From Staphylococcus xylosus (GTDB lineage Bacteria > Bacillota > Bacilli > Staphylococcales > Staphylococcaceae): DNA of 64,000 nucleotides. The notes under the pieces are model-generated. The model searched no databases, had not been told where the DNA came from, and saw nothing but the letters and a program-made list of their open reading frames with translations. A program made the position numbers and the translations under genes. The stretch lies in assembly GCF_002732165.1 (NCBI RefSeq), contig NZ_MRZO01000004.1:62001-126000 (forward strand), given 5' to 3'. Below are positions 8,778 through 16,941 of this stretch, piece by piece (the stretch's first letter is position 1; each line of letters opens with the position of its first letter).

Positions 8778-9476
8778 ATGGACTTAACACAAGTTAAAGC
8801 GGTCGTATTTGATTTAGAAGGTACACTTTTAGACCGAAAAAAATCACGTGAAAAATTTATTGAAGAGCAATATGAGCGATTTCACGATTATTTGGTGCGT
8901 ATTCAACTTGAAGATTTTAAAAGAAAATTTATTGAGCTAGATGATGATGAAGATCATGATAAACCAGAACTGTATAAAGCAATTATTAAAGATTTTCACG
9001 TCGATCGTTTAACTTGGAAAGATTTATTTCATGACTTTGAGATGCATTTTTATCGTTATGTCTTTCCATATTACGATACATTATATACGTTAGAAAAATT
9101 GACAAACAGTGGTTATTTAACAGGTGTCATAGCTAATGGTAAATCTAAGATAAAGCAATATCGAATGCATGCGTTAGGTGTAGAAGATGCTATAAACTAC
9201 TTATCCACTTCAGAAACTGTTGGCTATCGTAAACCACATCCGAAGATTTTTGAAGATATGTTAGATCAATTAGGCACAAAACCAGAAGAGACAATGTACG
9301 TGGGCGATGACCCACTAAATGATGTAGCGCCAGCAAGAGCGATGGGAATGGTTAGTGTGTGGTTTAAAGAAGAACAAACAGTCGATGTAGAACCTTTACC
9401 AGAAGAAGTTGACTTTACAATCAACACTACTGAAGAACTGTTATCTATATTACCTATTGGAAAGAAAGGGAGATAA
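8778..9476 (+). CDS. HAD superfamily hydrolase with DxE motif I
   Basis: A 232-residue HAD phosphatase-like protein with an alpha-helical cap between motifs I and II. Motif I is VVFDLEGTLLD, so the nucleophile D12 is present but the general acid two residues on is Glu instead of Asp. Motif III is RKPHPKIF and motif IV MYVGDDPLNDV. The substrate is unknown. ATG 8778 is chosen because AGAGGT at 8765-8770 is seven bases upstream; ATG 8772 is only one base away. The next gene starts two bases after its stop codon, so they form an operon. Confidence 0.85.
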   Translation: MDLTQVKAVVFDLEGTLLDRKKSREKFIEEQYERFHDYLVRIQLEDFKRKFIELDDDEDHDKPELYKAIIKDFHVDRLTWKDLFHDFEMHFYRYVFPYYDTLYTLEKLTNSGYLTGVIANGKSKIKQYRMHALGVEDAINYLSTSETVGYRKPHPKIFEDMLDQLGTKPEETMYVGDDPLNDVAPARAMGMVSVWFKEEQTVDVEPLPEEVDFTINTTEELLSILPIGKKGR

Positions 9477-9478
9477 TT

Positions 9479-10279
9479 ATGAATCTATTTACAACAAGAG
9501 ATGGTGTAGCCTTAAATTATAGAACGAGTGGAGAAGGCAATGTGATAGTGATGATACACACTGCTTTAGACAATTTAACTGTTTTTAATGATATTGAAGA
9601 GAAATTTAATAAGCATAATCAAGTTTTATTAGTTGATTTACGTGGTCATGGTTATTCAGATAAGCCAAATGAAATTAATTTTGAAACATATGCACAGGAT
9701 ATTAAAGCGTTATTAGATCACTTATATGTAACTCAGTGTTCATTTATCGGCCATGAATTAGGGGCTTCTGTTGCGGTATCATTTGCATCATTATATCCAG
9801 ATATGACAAGTTCATTAACATTAATCAATCCAACTTTATTGAGTGATATGTCACCTGAGGAACGCTTGTATCGAAAGCACGCTGACCTGATTAGAAATTG
9901 GGATAAAGAAGCGCAACAAAAATTCCTAGATAAGCATTTATATTATTCTAAACGCAAAGCCAAAAAATTCTTGAAACAAGTAGATAATACAAACAACATT
10001 GCAACAAAATCAGAATTAAATGCTGTGAAAGATTCGTTTAATGATAATAATATTATGCGTTACTTAAGTACAGTTAATTCACCGACTTTAATTATTGTAG
10101 GTCAACATGGTGAGAGAACTACCGTTGTTGAAGCAAAAGAAGTAGGTGACTATATAGGAGAAGTGAAATTTGATGTTTTTACAGCATCAGGGTTATATCC
10201 ATTTGTGGAAGAGAAAGAGAAATTTGTAGATGTTGTAACTACATTTATTAAAGCACATGAGCCAACGATGTTGTACTAA
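9479..10279 (+). CDS. Alpha/beta hydrolase-fold protein lacking the catalytic Ser and His
   Basis: A 266-residue alpha/beta hydrolase (LVDLRGHGYSDKP after strand 4; core fold complete). The nucleophile elbow, normally GxSxG, reads GHELG (91-95), so residue 93 is Glu. The place of the catalytic His reads SGLYPFVEE (237-245), with Leu where His is usual. The oxyanion region is IHTALDN instead of HG. It is therefore probably not a classical esterase and may be a pseudoenzyme or binding protein. The start overlaps the end of the HAD operon, two bases after its stop codon. It is a paralogue of the hydrolase at 12320, which keeps the His. Confidence 0.85.
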   Translation: MNLFTTRDGVALNYRTSGEGNVIVMIHTALDNLTVFNDIEEKFNKHNQVLLVDLRGHGYSDKPNEINFETYAQDIKALLDHLYVTQCSFIGHELGASVAVSFASLYPDMTSSLTLINPTLLSDMSPEERLYRKHADLIRNWDKEAQQKFLDKHLYYSKRKAKKFLKQVDNTNNIATKSELNAVKDSFNDNNIMRYLSTVNSPTLIIVGQHGERTTVVEAKEVGDYIGEVKFDVFTASGLYPFVEEKEKFVDVVTTFIKAHEPTMLY

Positions 10280-10618
10280 ATACAGTATTGTAAGCAAATC
10301 AAAAGCTAATTATAGCGTTTGGTTTGCTTTTTTTGAAGCTAAAAATTGATTAGATAGGTGAATATTACTGTGAGAGTAACAGATATAATTAAATAATAAT
10401 ATGAAATAGTTGATTGAGAAAATTGTGAAAATGAGACAATTTCATTTAGCTAACGAGTAATAACATAATTTGTAGTCGTTAAAATATAAATGTTACTTTG
10501 ATTACAGAATGATAGGTTTTTGTAATATTTTTGTAACACCACTGTTATTTTAGTAATGTTTATAGTACAATATAGATAAGCACAAGATAACTTATATATA
10601 CAGAAGGAGAGAGTGCTT
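10280..10618 (+). other. Intergenic region between hydrolase and exoprotein genes
   Basis: Contains the terminator at 10293-10334 and AT-rich sequence. TACAAT at 10566-10571 could be the -10 of the exoprotein gene about 50 bases before its start, but no clear -35 is seen. Nothing else recognised. Confidence 0.4.
10293..10334 (+). terminator. Terminator of the HAD-hydrolase operon
   Basis: AGCAAATCAAA pairs with TTTGGTTTGCT and is followed by T7. Confidence 0.85.
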
Positions 10619-11125
10619 ATGAAAAAAGTATTTGCAGCAATCCTAGTTTCAGGCTTAGCGATCTCTGGATTTAGTACAGGTAGTGTTGACGCAGCATCAG
10701 GTAACTCTATCCAAAGTGTTAAATCACTTCAACAAGGAGATACAACGCTAGAAGGTGCTAAAATAGGCGCTTCTATACAAAGTGTATTGAATGAAAATAA
10801 CGCACCAATTTATTCATATAGTCCTGATGGTAATGAACATTATTATGAATTTAAAAAAGAAAACGGTGTGCTTGTTGTGACGGCAGACGGTAAGAAAAAC
10901 AAAGGTAAAATTATCCGCGTTTCTATGAGTTACAATGATACAAATGGCCCAACATATAAAGATGTTAAATCACAGGTAAGTAAAAACGCTGTTACACGTG
11001 AACATTATAATAATGTCACTGGTAACTTTGGTTATGTACAAGATGATGAATTATCTTATCAATTTAGTTCAGCATCACCAAGTGATAAAGATATCAAATT
11101 ATATCGTATAGATATGGGTAAATAA
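10619..11125 (+). CDS. Small secreted exoprotein, function unknown
   Basis: A 168-residue protein with a clear Sec signal peptide (MKKVFAAILVSGLAISG..., cleavage after VDA near residue 26). The mature part holds one small domain: GAKIGASIQSVLNENNAPIYSY followed by HYYEFKKENGVLVV, which faintly resembles SmpA/BamE-type 'G.s..eV...lG.P' folds. From memory an equivalent secreted protein stands just before the sarA region in S. aureus. No wall-anchor motif, so it should be released. AGAAGGAGAG precedes ATG 10619 at ideal spacing, and the earlier in-frame GTG 10613 overlaps it. Function unknown. Confidence 0.8.
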   Translation: MKKVFAAILVSGLAISGFSTGSVDAASGNSIQSVKSLQQGDTTLEGAKIGASIQSVLNENNAPIYSYSPDGNEHYYEFKKENGVLVVTADGKKNKGKIIRVSMSYNDTNGPTYKDVKSQVSKNAVTREHYNNVTGNFGYVQDDELSYQFSSASPSDKDIKLYRIDMGK

Positions 11126-11246
11126 CATTTACTTTGTAATATTTTAGCGAATTGTGTGGTAGCGAATTAGAATTTTGATGGTTGAATAGTATGACTTTAA
11201 AAAAGTGGTTCTTTAAAGTAGGACTTAAACTACCAATATTAATTGA

Positions 11247-11284
11247 GAGGCTAAGACATTTATTAATGTCTTAGCCTCAATTTA
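11247..11284 (+). terminator. Perfect hairpin after the exoprotein gene
   Basis: GAGGCTAAGACAT (11247-11259) pairs perfectly with ATGTCTTAGCCTC (11266-11278); followed by AATTTATT, only moderately T-rich. Confidence 0.75.
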
Positions 11285-11405
11285 TTGTTAAAATAGTAAG
11301 TAATATGAGAATATTAACTGAATTAAAGGTTATATTATTTTATTTTAATGATTTTAAAATAGCGAGTCATTACATAAATTAAAAAATGATTTAAAGGAGC
11401 CAATC

Positions 11406-12116
11406 ATGAGAGTTAACGACAAAGTTTTAGTAGAAAATATAAATGACTATTTTACTCATAAAGGGCTTTCTCCTAATTTAATAGACGATATTAAAGAGAA
11501 ACTAAAAAAAGATTTGAAAAAATCAGAAGCAAAAGATGAAGATTATATAGAATATAGACGTAAATCACCAGCTGAAATTATTTTAACTATACAACGTAAT
11601 TTATTCACTTTACAATTGAATCCTATCATATTTTTTATTGTGAATTTTATCCTGTTATCTTACCTATATGATAAACAATATGTACCATTCCAAGCAGCTA
11701 CGGGCACTTCTATTTTTTATTGTCTAGTGATTTTACCAATTTCAATTTTTATATATTTAAGAATTGATTGGAAAAATTATCTGTATAGTAATAAATTCGA
11801 AATGGTTATAGGATTAGGTGTCGCTGTTGTATCGATGATTCTAGTTGTCTTGCAAGGCTTTAATGTCAATTTAGGGATTGTTGCTGTTACAATTCATGCA
11901 CATCAAGCTGTATTTTTTATTGGTATTTTATTTAGTGTATCCGGTCTGTATTTTAGAAGATTAGAATTTACAGGTATTGGTTTACTTTTATGTCAAAAAA
12001 CCATTGATGCCATGATAAGCAACTCAAGTATTACACAAAGTGCTTCTATAGTTATTTGGATCTTACTACTTATAGTGATTATTTATTATACTATTCGAAT
12101 CTCTTCACGAAAATAA
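11406..12116 (+). CDS. Hypothetical integral membrane protein
   Basis: A 236-residue protein I do not recognise. The first 70 residues are charged and helical (KEKLKKDLKKSEAKDED), probably cytoplasmic. They are followed by about six hydrophobic segments starting at PIIFFIVNFILLSYL and ending in SIVIWILLLIVIIYYTI. An AAAGGAG site precedes ATG 11406. It stands alone between two terminators, so it is probably monocistronic. The layout (short soluble N-domain, then a small membrane bundle) is like DUF1129/DUF1700-type proteins, but I see no motif that proves it. Confidence 0.75.
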   Translation: MRVNDKVLVENINDYFTHKGLSPNLIDDIKEKLKKDLKKSEAKDEDYIEYRRKSPAEIILTIQRNLFTLQLNPIIFFIVNFILLSYLYDKQYVPFQAATGTSIFYCLVILPISIFIYLRIDWKNYLYSNKFEMVIGLGVAVVSMILVVLQGFNVNLGIVAVTIHAHQAVFFIGILFSVSGLYFRRLEFTGIGLLLCQKTIDAMISNSSITQSASIVIWILLLIVIIYYTIRISSRK

Positions 12117-12148
12117 TATTAATGTTTGTATTAATTAAAAAGTGAACC

Positions 12149-12203
12149 AAAACACGTGGCATTTATTCAAAGTCTTATGACTACAAAATGGTACGTGTTT
12201 TTA
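12149..12203 (+). terminator. Terminator after the membrane protein gene
   Basis: AAAACACGTGGCATT and AATGGTACGTGTTTTT form an imperfect stem ending in a T-run. Confidence 0.65.
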
Positions 12204-12319
12204 TTGTATCTAAAATGTTTATAAATCATAACAGAATATAAAATAATTAAAAATAAAAAATATAGCATACGCACTTTAGAAATGGGGTATATTACCTTTG
12301 TAAGGGGAGGTGACCCATA

Positions 12320-13123
12320 ATGAAAAAATTAGTAACAAATTGTAACAACGAGATTGCTTACATCCGAGAGGGTCAAGGTTTTCCTATTATATTAATCCAT
12401 GGACTTGATGGTAATATGGCTTCATTATTTAGTTTAAAAGAGGAATTAAAGCAACATTATGAAGTTATTGTTTACGATGTTAGAGGTCACGGTAAATCAT
12501 CTAAACCCAATTCATTTAATTTGGAAGATCATGTAGAAGATTTAAAGGGATTGATGACAAAGTTAGATATTTCAACGGCGCATATTATTGGGCATGATAT
12601 GGGCGGCTTGATTGCAAAGCATTTTAATGATAGTTATAACTCGATGGTAAAGACGCTAACATTGATAGCATGTAATTTAATCGATAGCGTACATGGATTA
12701 AATAAATTGATGATTGAACATCAAGATGAAATTGAAGGTTTCGATAAGTCAGAATCACTTATTTTATTGTTACCATATATGTACCAAGCAGAAGATAAGG
12801 CGAAAAGATGGTTCCAAAACCAACTTATCTATAGTAGACAATCGGCAGAAGATAGTGCCGTAGCCACGAGAGCATTAATGGAATTTCCAGTATTTAATAA
12901 AGATGTTGTTATTAAAAATACGGAGACACCAACATTAATTATTAATGGAAAATATGATTCATTAGTTCCTAGTGAAGTAATAGAAAAGTATCATTATGCA
13001 TTTACTTCACTGAAAATGGTAGAATTTGAACATTCTGGTCATGCACCACATATAGAAGAGCCGAAACATTTTTTAGATGTTTATAGTGATTTTATAAATG
13101 TTACAGAGTATCAAAAATATTGA
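12320..13123 (+). CDS. Alpha/beta hydrolase with Asp at the nucleophile position
   Basis: A 267-residue alpha/beta hydrolase. The oxyanion HG is IHGLDGN, the nucleophile elbow is GHDMGG (D93), the acid is probably in NGKYDSLVP, and the catalytic His is in HSGHAPHIEEP (H241). An Asp nucleophile in GHDxGG is typical of epoxide hydrolases and haloalkane dehalogenases, and also of some C-C or ester hydrolases, so the reaction stays open. AAGGGGAGGTGA, near-consensus, precedes ATG 12320, suggesting strong translation. It is a paralogue of the protein at 9479 (same length, elbow at the same residue number). Confidence 0.88.
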   Translation: MKKLVTNCNNEIAYIREGQGFPIILIHGLDGNMASLFSLKEELKQHYEVIVYDVRGHGKSSKPNSFNLEDHVEDLKGLMTKLDISTAHIIGHDMGGLIAKHFNDSYNSMVKTLTLIACNLIDSVHGLNKLMIEHQDEIEGFDKSESLILLLPYMYQAEDKAKRWFQNQLIYSRQSAEDSAVATRALMEFPVFNKDVVIKNTETPTLIINGKYDSLVPSEVIEKYHYAFTSLKMVEFEHSGHAPHIEEPKHFLDVYSDFINVTEYQKY

Positions 13124-13197
13124 AGTGGTATTTTTGGTATTCTGTTCTTTATACATTGTACTAATGATAAGCACTTGAAAATACCTTACATAAAAAT

Positions 13198-13238
13198 AAA
13201 CCTAAGACATAATAAATCATGTCTTAGGTTTATTTTTT
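13198..13238 (+). terminator. Terminator after the hydrolase gene
   Basis: AAACCTAAGACAT (13198-13210) pairs perfectly with ATGTCTTAGGTTT (13219-13231), followed by ATTTTTT. Confidence 0.88.
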
Positions 13239-13268
13239 AATTTGAATATGCTGATTAAAATTAAAATA

Positions 13269-13368
13269 AGCGCTTCTAACAAGCGCTATAAGCTTTTTAT
13301 TAATAAGTTATGCCTACTAGAGTAGCCAGGAACCGAATTTAAAAAATAAAGTTTCTGTCACTCTAATT
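13269..13368 (-). terminator. Two hairpins downstream of sarA
   Basis: On the minus strand sarA is followed by an imperfect TAGAGT...ACTCTA stem (13319-13368) and then an AGCGCTT/AAGCGCT hairpin (13269-13287) with a T-rich tail. Either or both could end the sarA transcript. Confidence 0.55.
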
Positions 13369-13382
13369 TTTCAACGAAAGGT

Positions 13383-13757
13383 TTATACTTCTTTATCGTC
13401 GTTTGCTGCTTTAATACGGTCGTTAACACGTGATAATAACTCATTAATTTTTTTGCGTTGTTTTGTGTTTACTAAAATTAATACAGTTCTTTCATCATGT
13501 TCATTACGTTTTTTATCAAAATAGTCCTCTTGTGATAAGTTTTTTACTGCTTTAACAACTTGAGGTTGTTTATAGTTTAAGTGGTTAATAATATCTTTTA
13601 AATAATATTCTTCACTTTCGTGCTCACTAATATATGTTAATACAGCAAACTCCTCAAAACTTACAGAAAATTCCTTTTTGATAATACTTTTTAATTTATC
13701 AGCGTAAGTAACCATAGCTAATAATTCAAAGCAATCATTGATTTTGGTGATAGCCAT
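13383..13757 (-). CDS. sarA: Staphylococcal accessory regulator SarA
   Basis: A 124-residue winged-helix DNA-binding protein, the global virulence/biofilm regulator that acts as a dimer. The start [23 protein letters not shown], the single N-terminal Cys (C9), the HTH ([25 protein letters not shown]) and the wing [15 protein letters not shown] match S. aureus SarA from memory, as does the length. ATG 13757 has GGGAGG upstream; 12 further in-frame codons upstream lack one. Terminators lie downstream. A good promoter ends about 160 bases upstream, comparable to the proximal sarA promoter known in S. aureus. Confidence 0.97.
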   Translation of the reverse strand: MAITKINDCFELLAMVTYADKLKSIIKKEFSVSFEEFAVLTYISEHESEEYYLKDIINHLNYKQPQVVKAVKNLSQEDYFDKKRNEHDERTVLILVNTKQRKKINELLSRVNDRIKAANDDKEV

Positions 13758-14121
13758 CCTATTATTCCTCCCTAATTCTATATGCCCAATCAAATATACA
13801 TATTAAAAATGTTTTTGTATAATTATTTGTCTTAATTCAAAGTGTAAAACAAAGAGTTTATCATAATCTATGGCTTAATTATATTTGGGTAAAATATATT
13901 AAAACCACTATTATTTAGTTTATTATAACTAAATAAAAATAGAAAGTAAACAAAAAACTGTTTAAGCGTTACGTAAATGATTTCAGATATTAATTCAATT
14001 CTATACATACCAATGATTGAATTGAAATTAATATATCTTTGTTTCAATTTTCCGTAATTTGATAAAAATAGTAAATAAGCGTTTTGTATTTAAAGGTAAT
14101 TGCTATTTATACTGTGTACAT
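13758..14121 (-). other. sarA upstream region
   Basis: AT-rich leader and promoter region between the membrane-fusion protein gene and sarA. Besides the promoter above, an AATTCAAT/ATTGAATT inverted repeat lies around 13992-14022. S. aureus sarA has three promoters; I could place only one with confidence. Confidence 0.5.
13922..13950 (-). promoter_or_regulatory. Sigma-A promoter of sarA
   Basis: On the minus strand TTTACT (13950-13945), 17 bases, TATAAT (13927-13922). The expected start near 13915 gives a leader of about 158 bases. An inverted repeat ATTTAGTT/AACTAAAT overlaps the -10 and could be an operator. Confidence 0.7.
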
Positions 14122-15057
14122 CTAATTTTGAGATGCTAATGTATCAGCATTTTTAGCGATTATGTCTCCTTGTCTTAAACCTTCAAGAATTAATACATCT
14201 TTTTTATTACCCATATTTTGTGTTTTGATAACCCGTTTAATAAATTTTTTATTTCTTTGTAAGAAAACAAATTTATTATCATATATTGCAGTCTTCGGTA
14301 TTACAATTTTTTTATTAGGTTTTTCAATATTATAATGCTTGCCATATAATGATTTTAAGTTAGTACTTACTTCTACATTATATTGCGAATTTTTAGCTGT
14401 AGAATCAAATTGTATTGGTAATTTAGAAATATATGTTATTTCACCAGTGAAAATTCTTTGATTGTCATCTTTAAGCAATACTTTATCATTTTCATGTAAT
14501 TGTGTTATCAGTGATTCAGAAACAACAGATTTGATTATAGCATTAGAATTAAAAATTTGCAGAATAAGTTCTTTATCTTTAGTAGGAAAATTTTGGTTTA
14601 TATGGATGTTACCATCAAGCGGGGCATAAATGACGGTACGTAACGTCGACTGTAATGATTCAATTTCTGATTGCGTCTTGCTGATTTCATTACTAATAAT
14701 TGGCTGTGGTCTTGGATTCTTTTGCTTTAAGACGGAAAGATATTTTTGCTTGTTAGCAATGAGACGTTCGGCGTGAGGATTGTAATATTCGAAAAGTGGT
14801 TGATTTTTTTTAACACTATCATTATTTTTTATAAACCAATTATGAATATAGCCTTTATCTGTTTCGGATAATAGATTGGTTATTTGGGTTGGGTAATACA
14901 TGCCTGTAAAGTTATAGGAGGGTTCATACTTAATTTTGATAGTTTCTATATGAGCGTTGGTTTGATTAGGGGATATTGATTTTAAATAGTACCAACAAAA
15001 TAAGGCAATACTACTTAAAATTATTAATAATATAAGTAATGCAAAAATTTTTCGCAA
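14122..15057 (-). CDS. HlyD/RND-type membrane fusion (adaptor) protein, orphan
   Basis: About 311 residues. One N-terminal membrane anchor (IFALLILLIILSSIALFCWYYL), then the split lipoyl/barrel-sandwich layout of HlyD-type adaptors: GYIHNWFIKNNDSVKKNQPLFEY, a short coiled coil (KTQSEIESLQSTL), IYAPLDGNIHI, a beta-barrel and a C-terminal domain (VLILEGLRQGDIIA). In Gram-positives such proteins join ABC exporters for peptides or lipids, but no exporter gene is adjacent. TTG 15057 follows AGAGGTGA on the minus strand. It is in line with sarA, so read-through into sarA is possible. Confidence 0.8.
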   Translation of the reverse strand: MRKIFALLILLIILSSIALFCWYYLKSISPNQTNAHIETIKIKYEPSYNFTGMYYPTQITNLLSETDKGYIHNWFIKNNDSVKKNQPLFEYYNPHAERLIANKQKYLSVLKQKNPRPQPIISNEISKTQSEIESLQSTLRTVIYAPLDGNIHINQNFPTKDKELILQIFNSNAIIKSVVSESLITQLHENDKVLLKDDNQRIFTGEITYISKLPIQFDSTAKNSQYNVEVSTNLKSLYGKHYNIEKPNKKIVIPKTAIYDNKFVFLQRNKKFIKRVIKTQNMGNKKDVLILEGLRQGDIIAKNADTLASQN

Positions 15058-15117
15058 TAAGGTCACCTCTTGTTGTTAATATAGTTTGATTATACAGTGA
15101 AAATAACTTTATTTGCC

Positions 15118-15165
15118 ATAAAAAAAGTGCGTCATTTACAGTTTGATAAAAGTAAATGACGCACT
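15118..15165 (-). terminator. Terminator of the DMT exporter gene
   Basis: AGTGCGTCATTTAC (15126-15139) pairs perfectly with GTAAATGACGCACT (15152-15165); the T-run is on the minus strand. Confidence 0.88.
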
Positions 15166-15174
15166 ATTACAATT

Positions 15175-16104
15175 TTAAAATAATCTGAGCAATATAATAC
15201 CAATCATAATGGCTATAATGCCTGAAACTTTACGTGTTGTTACTTTATTAACGTGTGTGCCTAATAGACCAAAATGATCTATGATGATACCCATTAGCAT
15301 TTGACCTAGCATCACAATAATCGTTGTCAGCGCAGCACCTAAATGTGGCATCAAGATAATATTTGTCGTTACGAAGATGACACCTAATATGCCACCGATA
15401 AAATAAATAGGTTTTAATTTGCCTTGTTTACTATTAAAAGTTGCAACTTTAAGACTTTTGTTAAATATCAGTGTCAATATAAATAATACAATGGTACCAA
15501 CTGTAAAGGATACTAGTGATGCCATTATTGATGAATGTAATTGCTGACCCAACGCACTATTAATGGTTGTTTGGATAGGCGGGCAAAAGCCAAATATAAA
15601 ACCAATAATGAGCCATATATAAACTGTTGAAGACTGTGATTTGTCTTTAGGGTTTCGTCGGACATAATTCATAAGTAAAATACCTACAATTAAAAAGAGA
15701 ATTCCTAACACTTTTAGTAAAGTAAAGGGATGTTTATCGGCGCCGAACCAACCAAAGCTATCAATTGCAACGCCCATTATAATTTGACCTGCCACAGTCA
15801 TAACGACTGTTAAAGAAGCCCCTAAACGTGGCAAAAGCAATAGATTTCCTGTTAAGAAAATAACGCCTAGCATACCACCAACAAACCATTGATAATTCAA
15901 TGATTGATTGCTATAAAATTGACCCGTAAAAACATGGGGATTAATAATAAGATTAATTAAAATTAAAAAAAGAGTACCTGTTGCAAATGAAATGGTTGAT
16001 GCATAGAATGAAGATTTTGTATATAAACTCAATCTAGAATTGATTGAAGTTTGAAATGGAACTACCATACCTGCAATAATACCAATGATATATAAGAGAA
16101 TCAT
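15175..16104 (-). CDS. DMT-family transporter, two fused DUF606/YdcZ domains
   Basis: A 309-residue membrane protein with about ten hydrophobic segments. It is an internal duplication: LYIIGIIAGMVVPFQTSINSRL at the start recurs as WLIIGFIFGFCPPIQTTINSAL near residue 160, and LGASLTVVMTVAGQIIMGVAIDSFG recurs as LGAALTTIIVMLGQMLMGIIIDHFG. Each half is one YdcZ/DUF606 unit (about 150 residues), which in many bacteria are separate genes acting as a pair. Small-molecule export or uptake is expected; substrate unknown. GGAAAG lies before the ATG. Monocistronic, ended by the hairpin at 15118. Confidence 0.85.
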   Translation of the reverse strand: MILLYIIGIIAGMVVPFQTSINSRLSLYTKSSFYASTISFATGTLFLILINLIINPHVFTGQFYSNQSLNYQWFVGGMLGVIFLTGNLLLLPRLGASLTVVMTVAGQIIMGVAIDSFGWFGADKHPFTLLKVLGILFLIVGILLMNYVRRNPKDKSQSSTVYIWLIIGFIFGFCPPIQTTINSALGQQLHSSIMASLVSFTVGTIVLFILTLIFNKSLKVATFNSKQGKLKPIYFIGGILGVIFVTTNIILMPHLGAALTTIIVMLGQMLMGIIIDHFGLLGTHVNKVTTRKVSGIIAIMIGIILLRLF

Positions 16105-16328
16105 TAAACCACGCTTTCCTTTGAGATAACTTTATTATAAAGGAAAGATTAATGTATGCATACATTTAAATTGGGAGCAGAAATATATGTATATCAGAGA
16201 AAATAATGTACACAACAAACAAAGTATAATAAAATATATATGTTGATGTTTTTTAGATAATGAAAAATTAACAAATTTAATGTATTTTGAATAATGAAAG
16301 TAATTTTAGAAGTGAGTGACTATAGATA

Positions 16329-16553
16329 TTGAAACAACTTTCCATAATTCGTCTTTTAGATGAAGAAACTTTTTTTGTTGGTGCAGGCAGTAACGATCAA
16401 ATAAAAAAGAATCAATTTATAGAAGTGTTGAATCCTAGACGGACATATAAAAATTTAGCTCAAGTTGTTGAAGTATATGATAAATACTCAATGTGTAAAA
16501 AATTGGGTAAGAAAAAGATATTTTTTGGTGATACCGTCAGGCTAAGACCTTAG
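16329..16553 (+). CDS. Small hypothetical protein (74 aa)
   Basis: A 74-residue basic protein that I do not recognise. The pattern FFVGAGSNDQIKKNQFIEVLNP ... VVEVYDKYSMCKKL ... FFGDTVRLRP suggests a small beta-barrel (SH3/OB-like) but proves nothing. It begins with TTG 16329, with AAGTGAGTG as a moderate ribosome binding site about 11 bases before. A strong terminator follows at 16626, which supports a real transcript ending here. Codon use is like its neighbours. Confidence 0.55.
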   Translation: MKQLSIIRLLDEETFFVGAGSNDQIKKNQFIEVLNPRRTYKNLAQVVEVYDKYSMCKKLGKKKIFFGDTVRLRP

Positions 16554-16625
16554 AGAGATTAATGATAGATTAGAATAGGAAAGTAGTCAGTTGATTATAT
16601 AATCTGACGTTTATTATTAACCAGT

Positions 16626-16661
16626 AAAAAGGCCTGAAACATTTGTTTCAAGCCTTTTTTA
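16626..16661 (+). terminator. Bidirectional terminator
   Basis: AAAAAGGCCTGAAAC pairs with GTTTCAAGCCTTTTTT with one mismatch pair. T-runs on both strands let it also serve the converging DUF2922 gene. Confidence 0.8.
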
Positions 16662-16708
16662 CGTAACGTTTTTTAATTATAGTCCATTACGTCGATATTA
16701 CTAGATAT

Positions 16709-16927
16709 TTAATTTTCAAATATGAGTTTAGTAGATTTATCTATAATTTGTGCAGCATGGGCTGTTTTAGGAATACCTGACTTCGGTCTCAAAATATCCA
16801 ACTCTATTAATTTGGCCATACCTTCTTTTACGGTAGATTCGTTTATAAAATGCTCAATCTTGGGTATTTGTAATTTGACCGTCTTATTAACAGCATCGTT
16901 GAAAATAAGTTCTAACGTTTGTGACAT
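16709..16927 (-). CDS. DUF2922 family protein
   Basis: A 72-residue protein matching the DUF2922 pattern: LELIFNDAVNKTVKLQIPK then 'ES TVKEGMAKLIELDIL' and AQIIDKSTKLIF. The function of the family is unknown. AAGGAGG lies before ATG 16927. It follows the DUF1659 gene by 14 bases on the same strand; the DUF1659-DUF2922 pair is a recurrent two-gene unit in Firmicutes, so they are likely to work together. Confidence 0.8.
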   Translation of the reverse strand: MSQTLELIFNDAVNKTVKLQIPKIEHFINESTVKEGMAKLIELDILRPKSGIPKTAHAAQIIDKSTKLIFEN

Positions 16928-16941
16928 ATTTCGTTTCCTCC

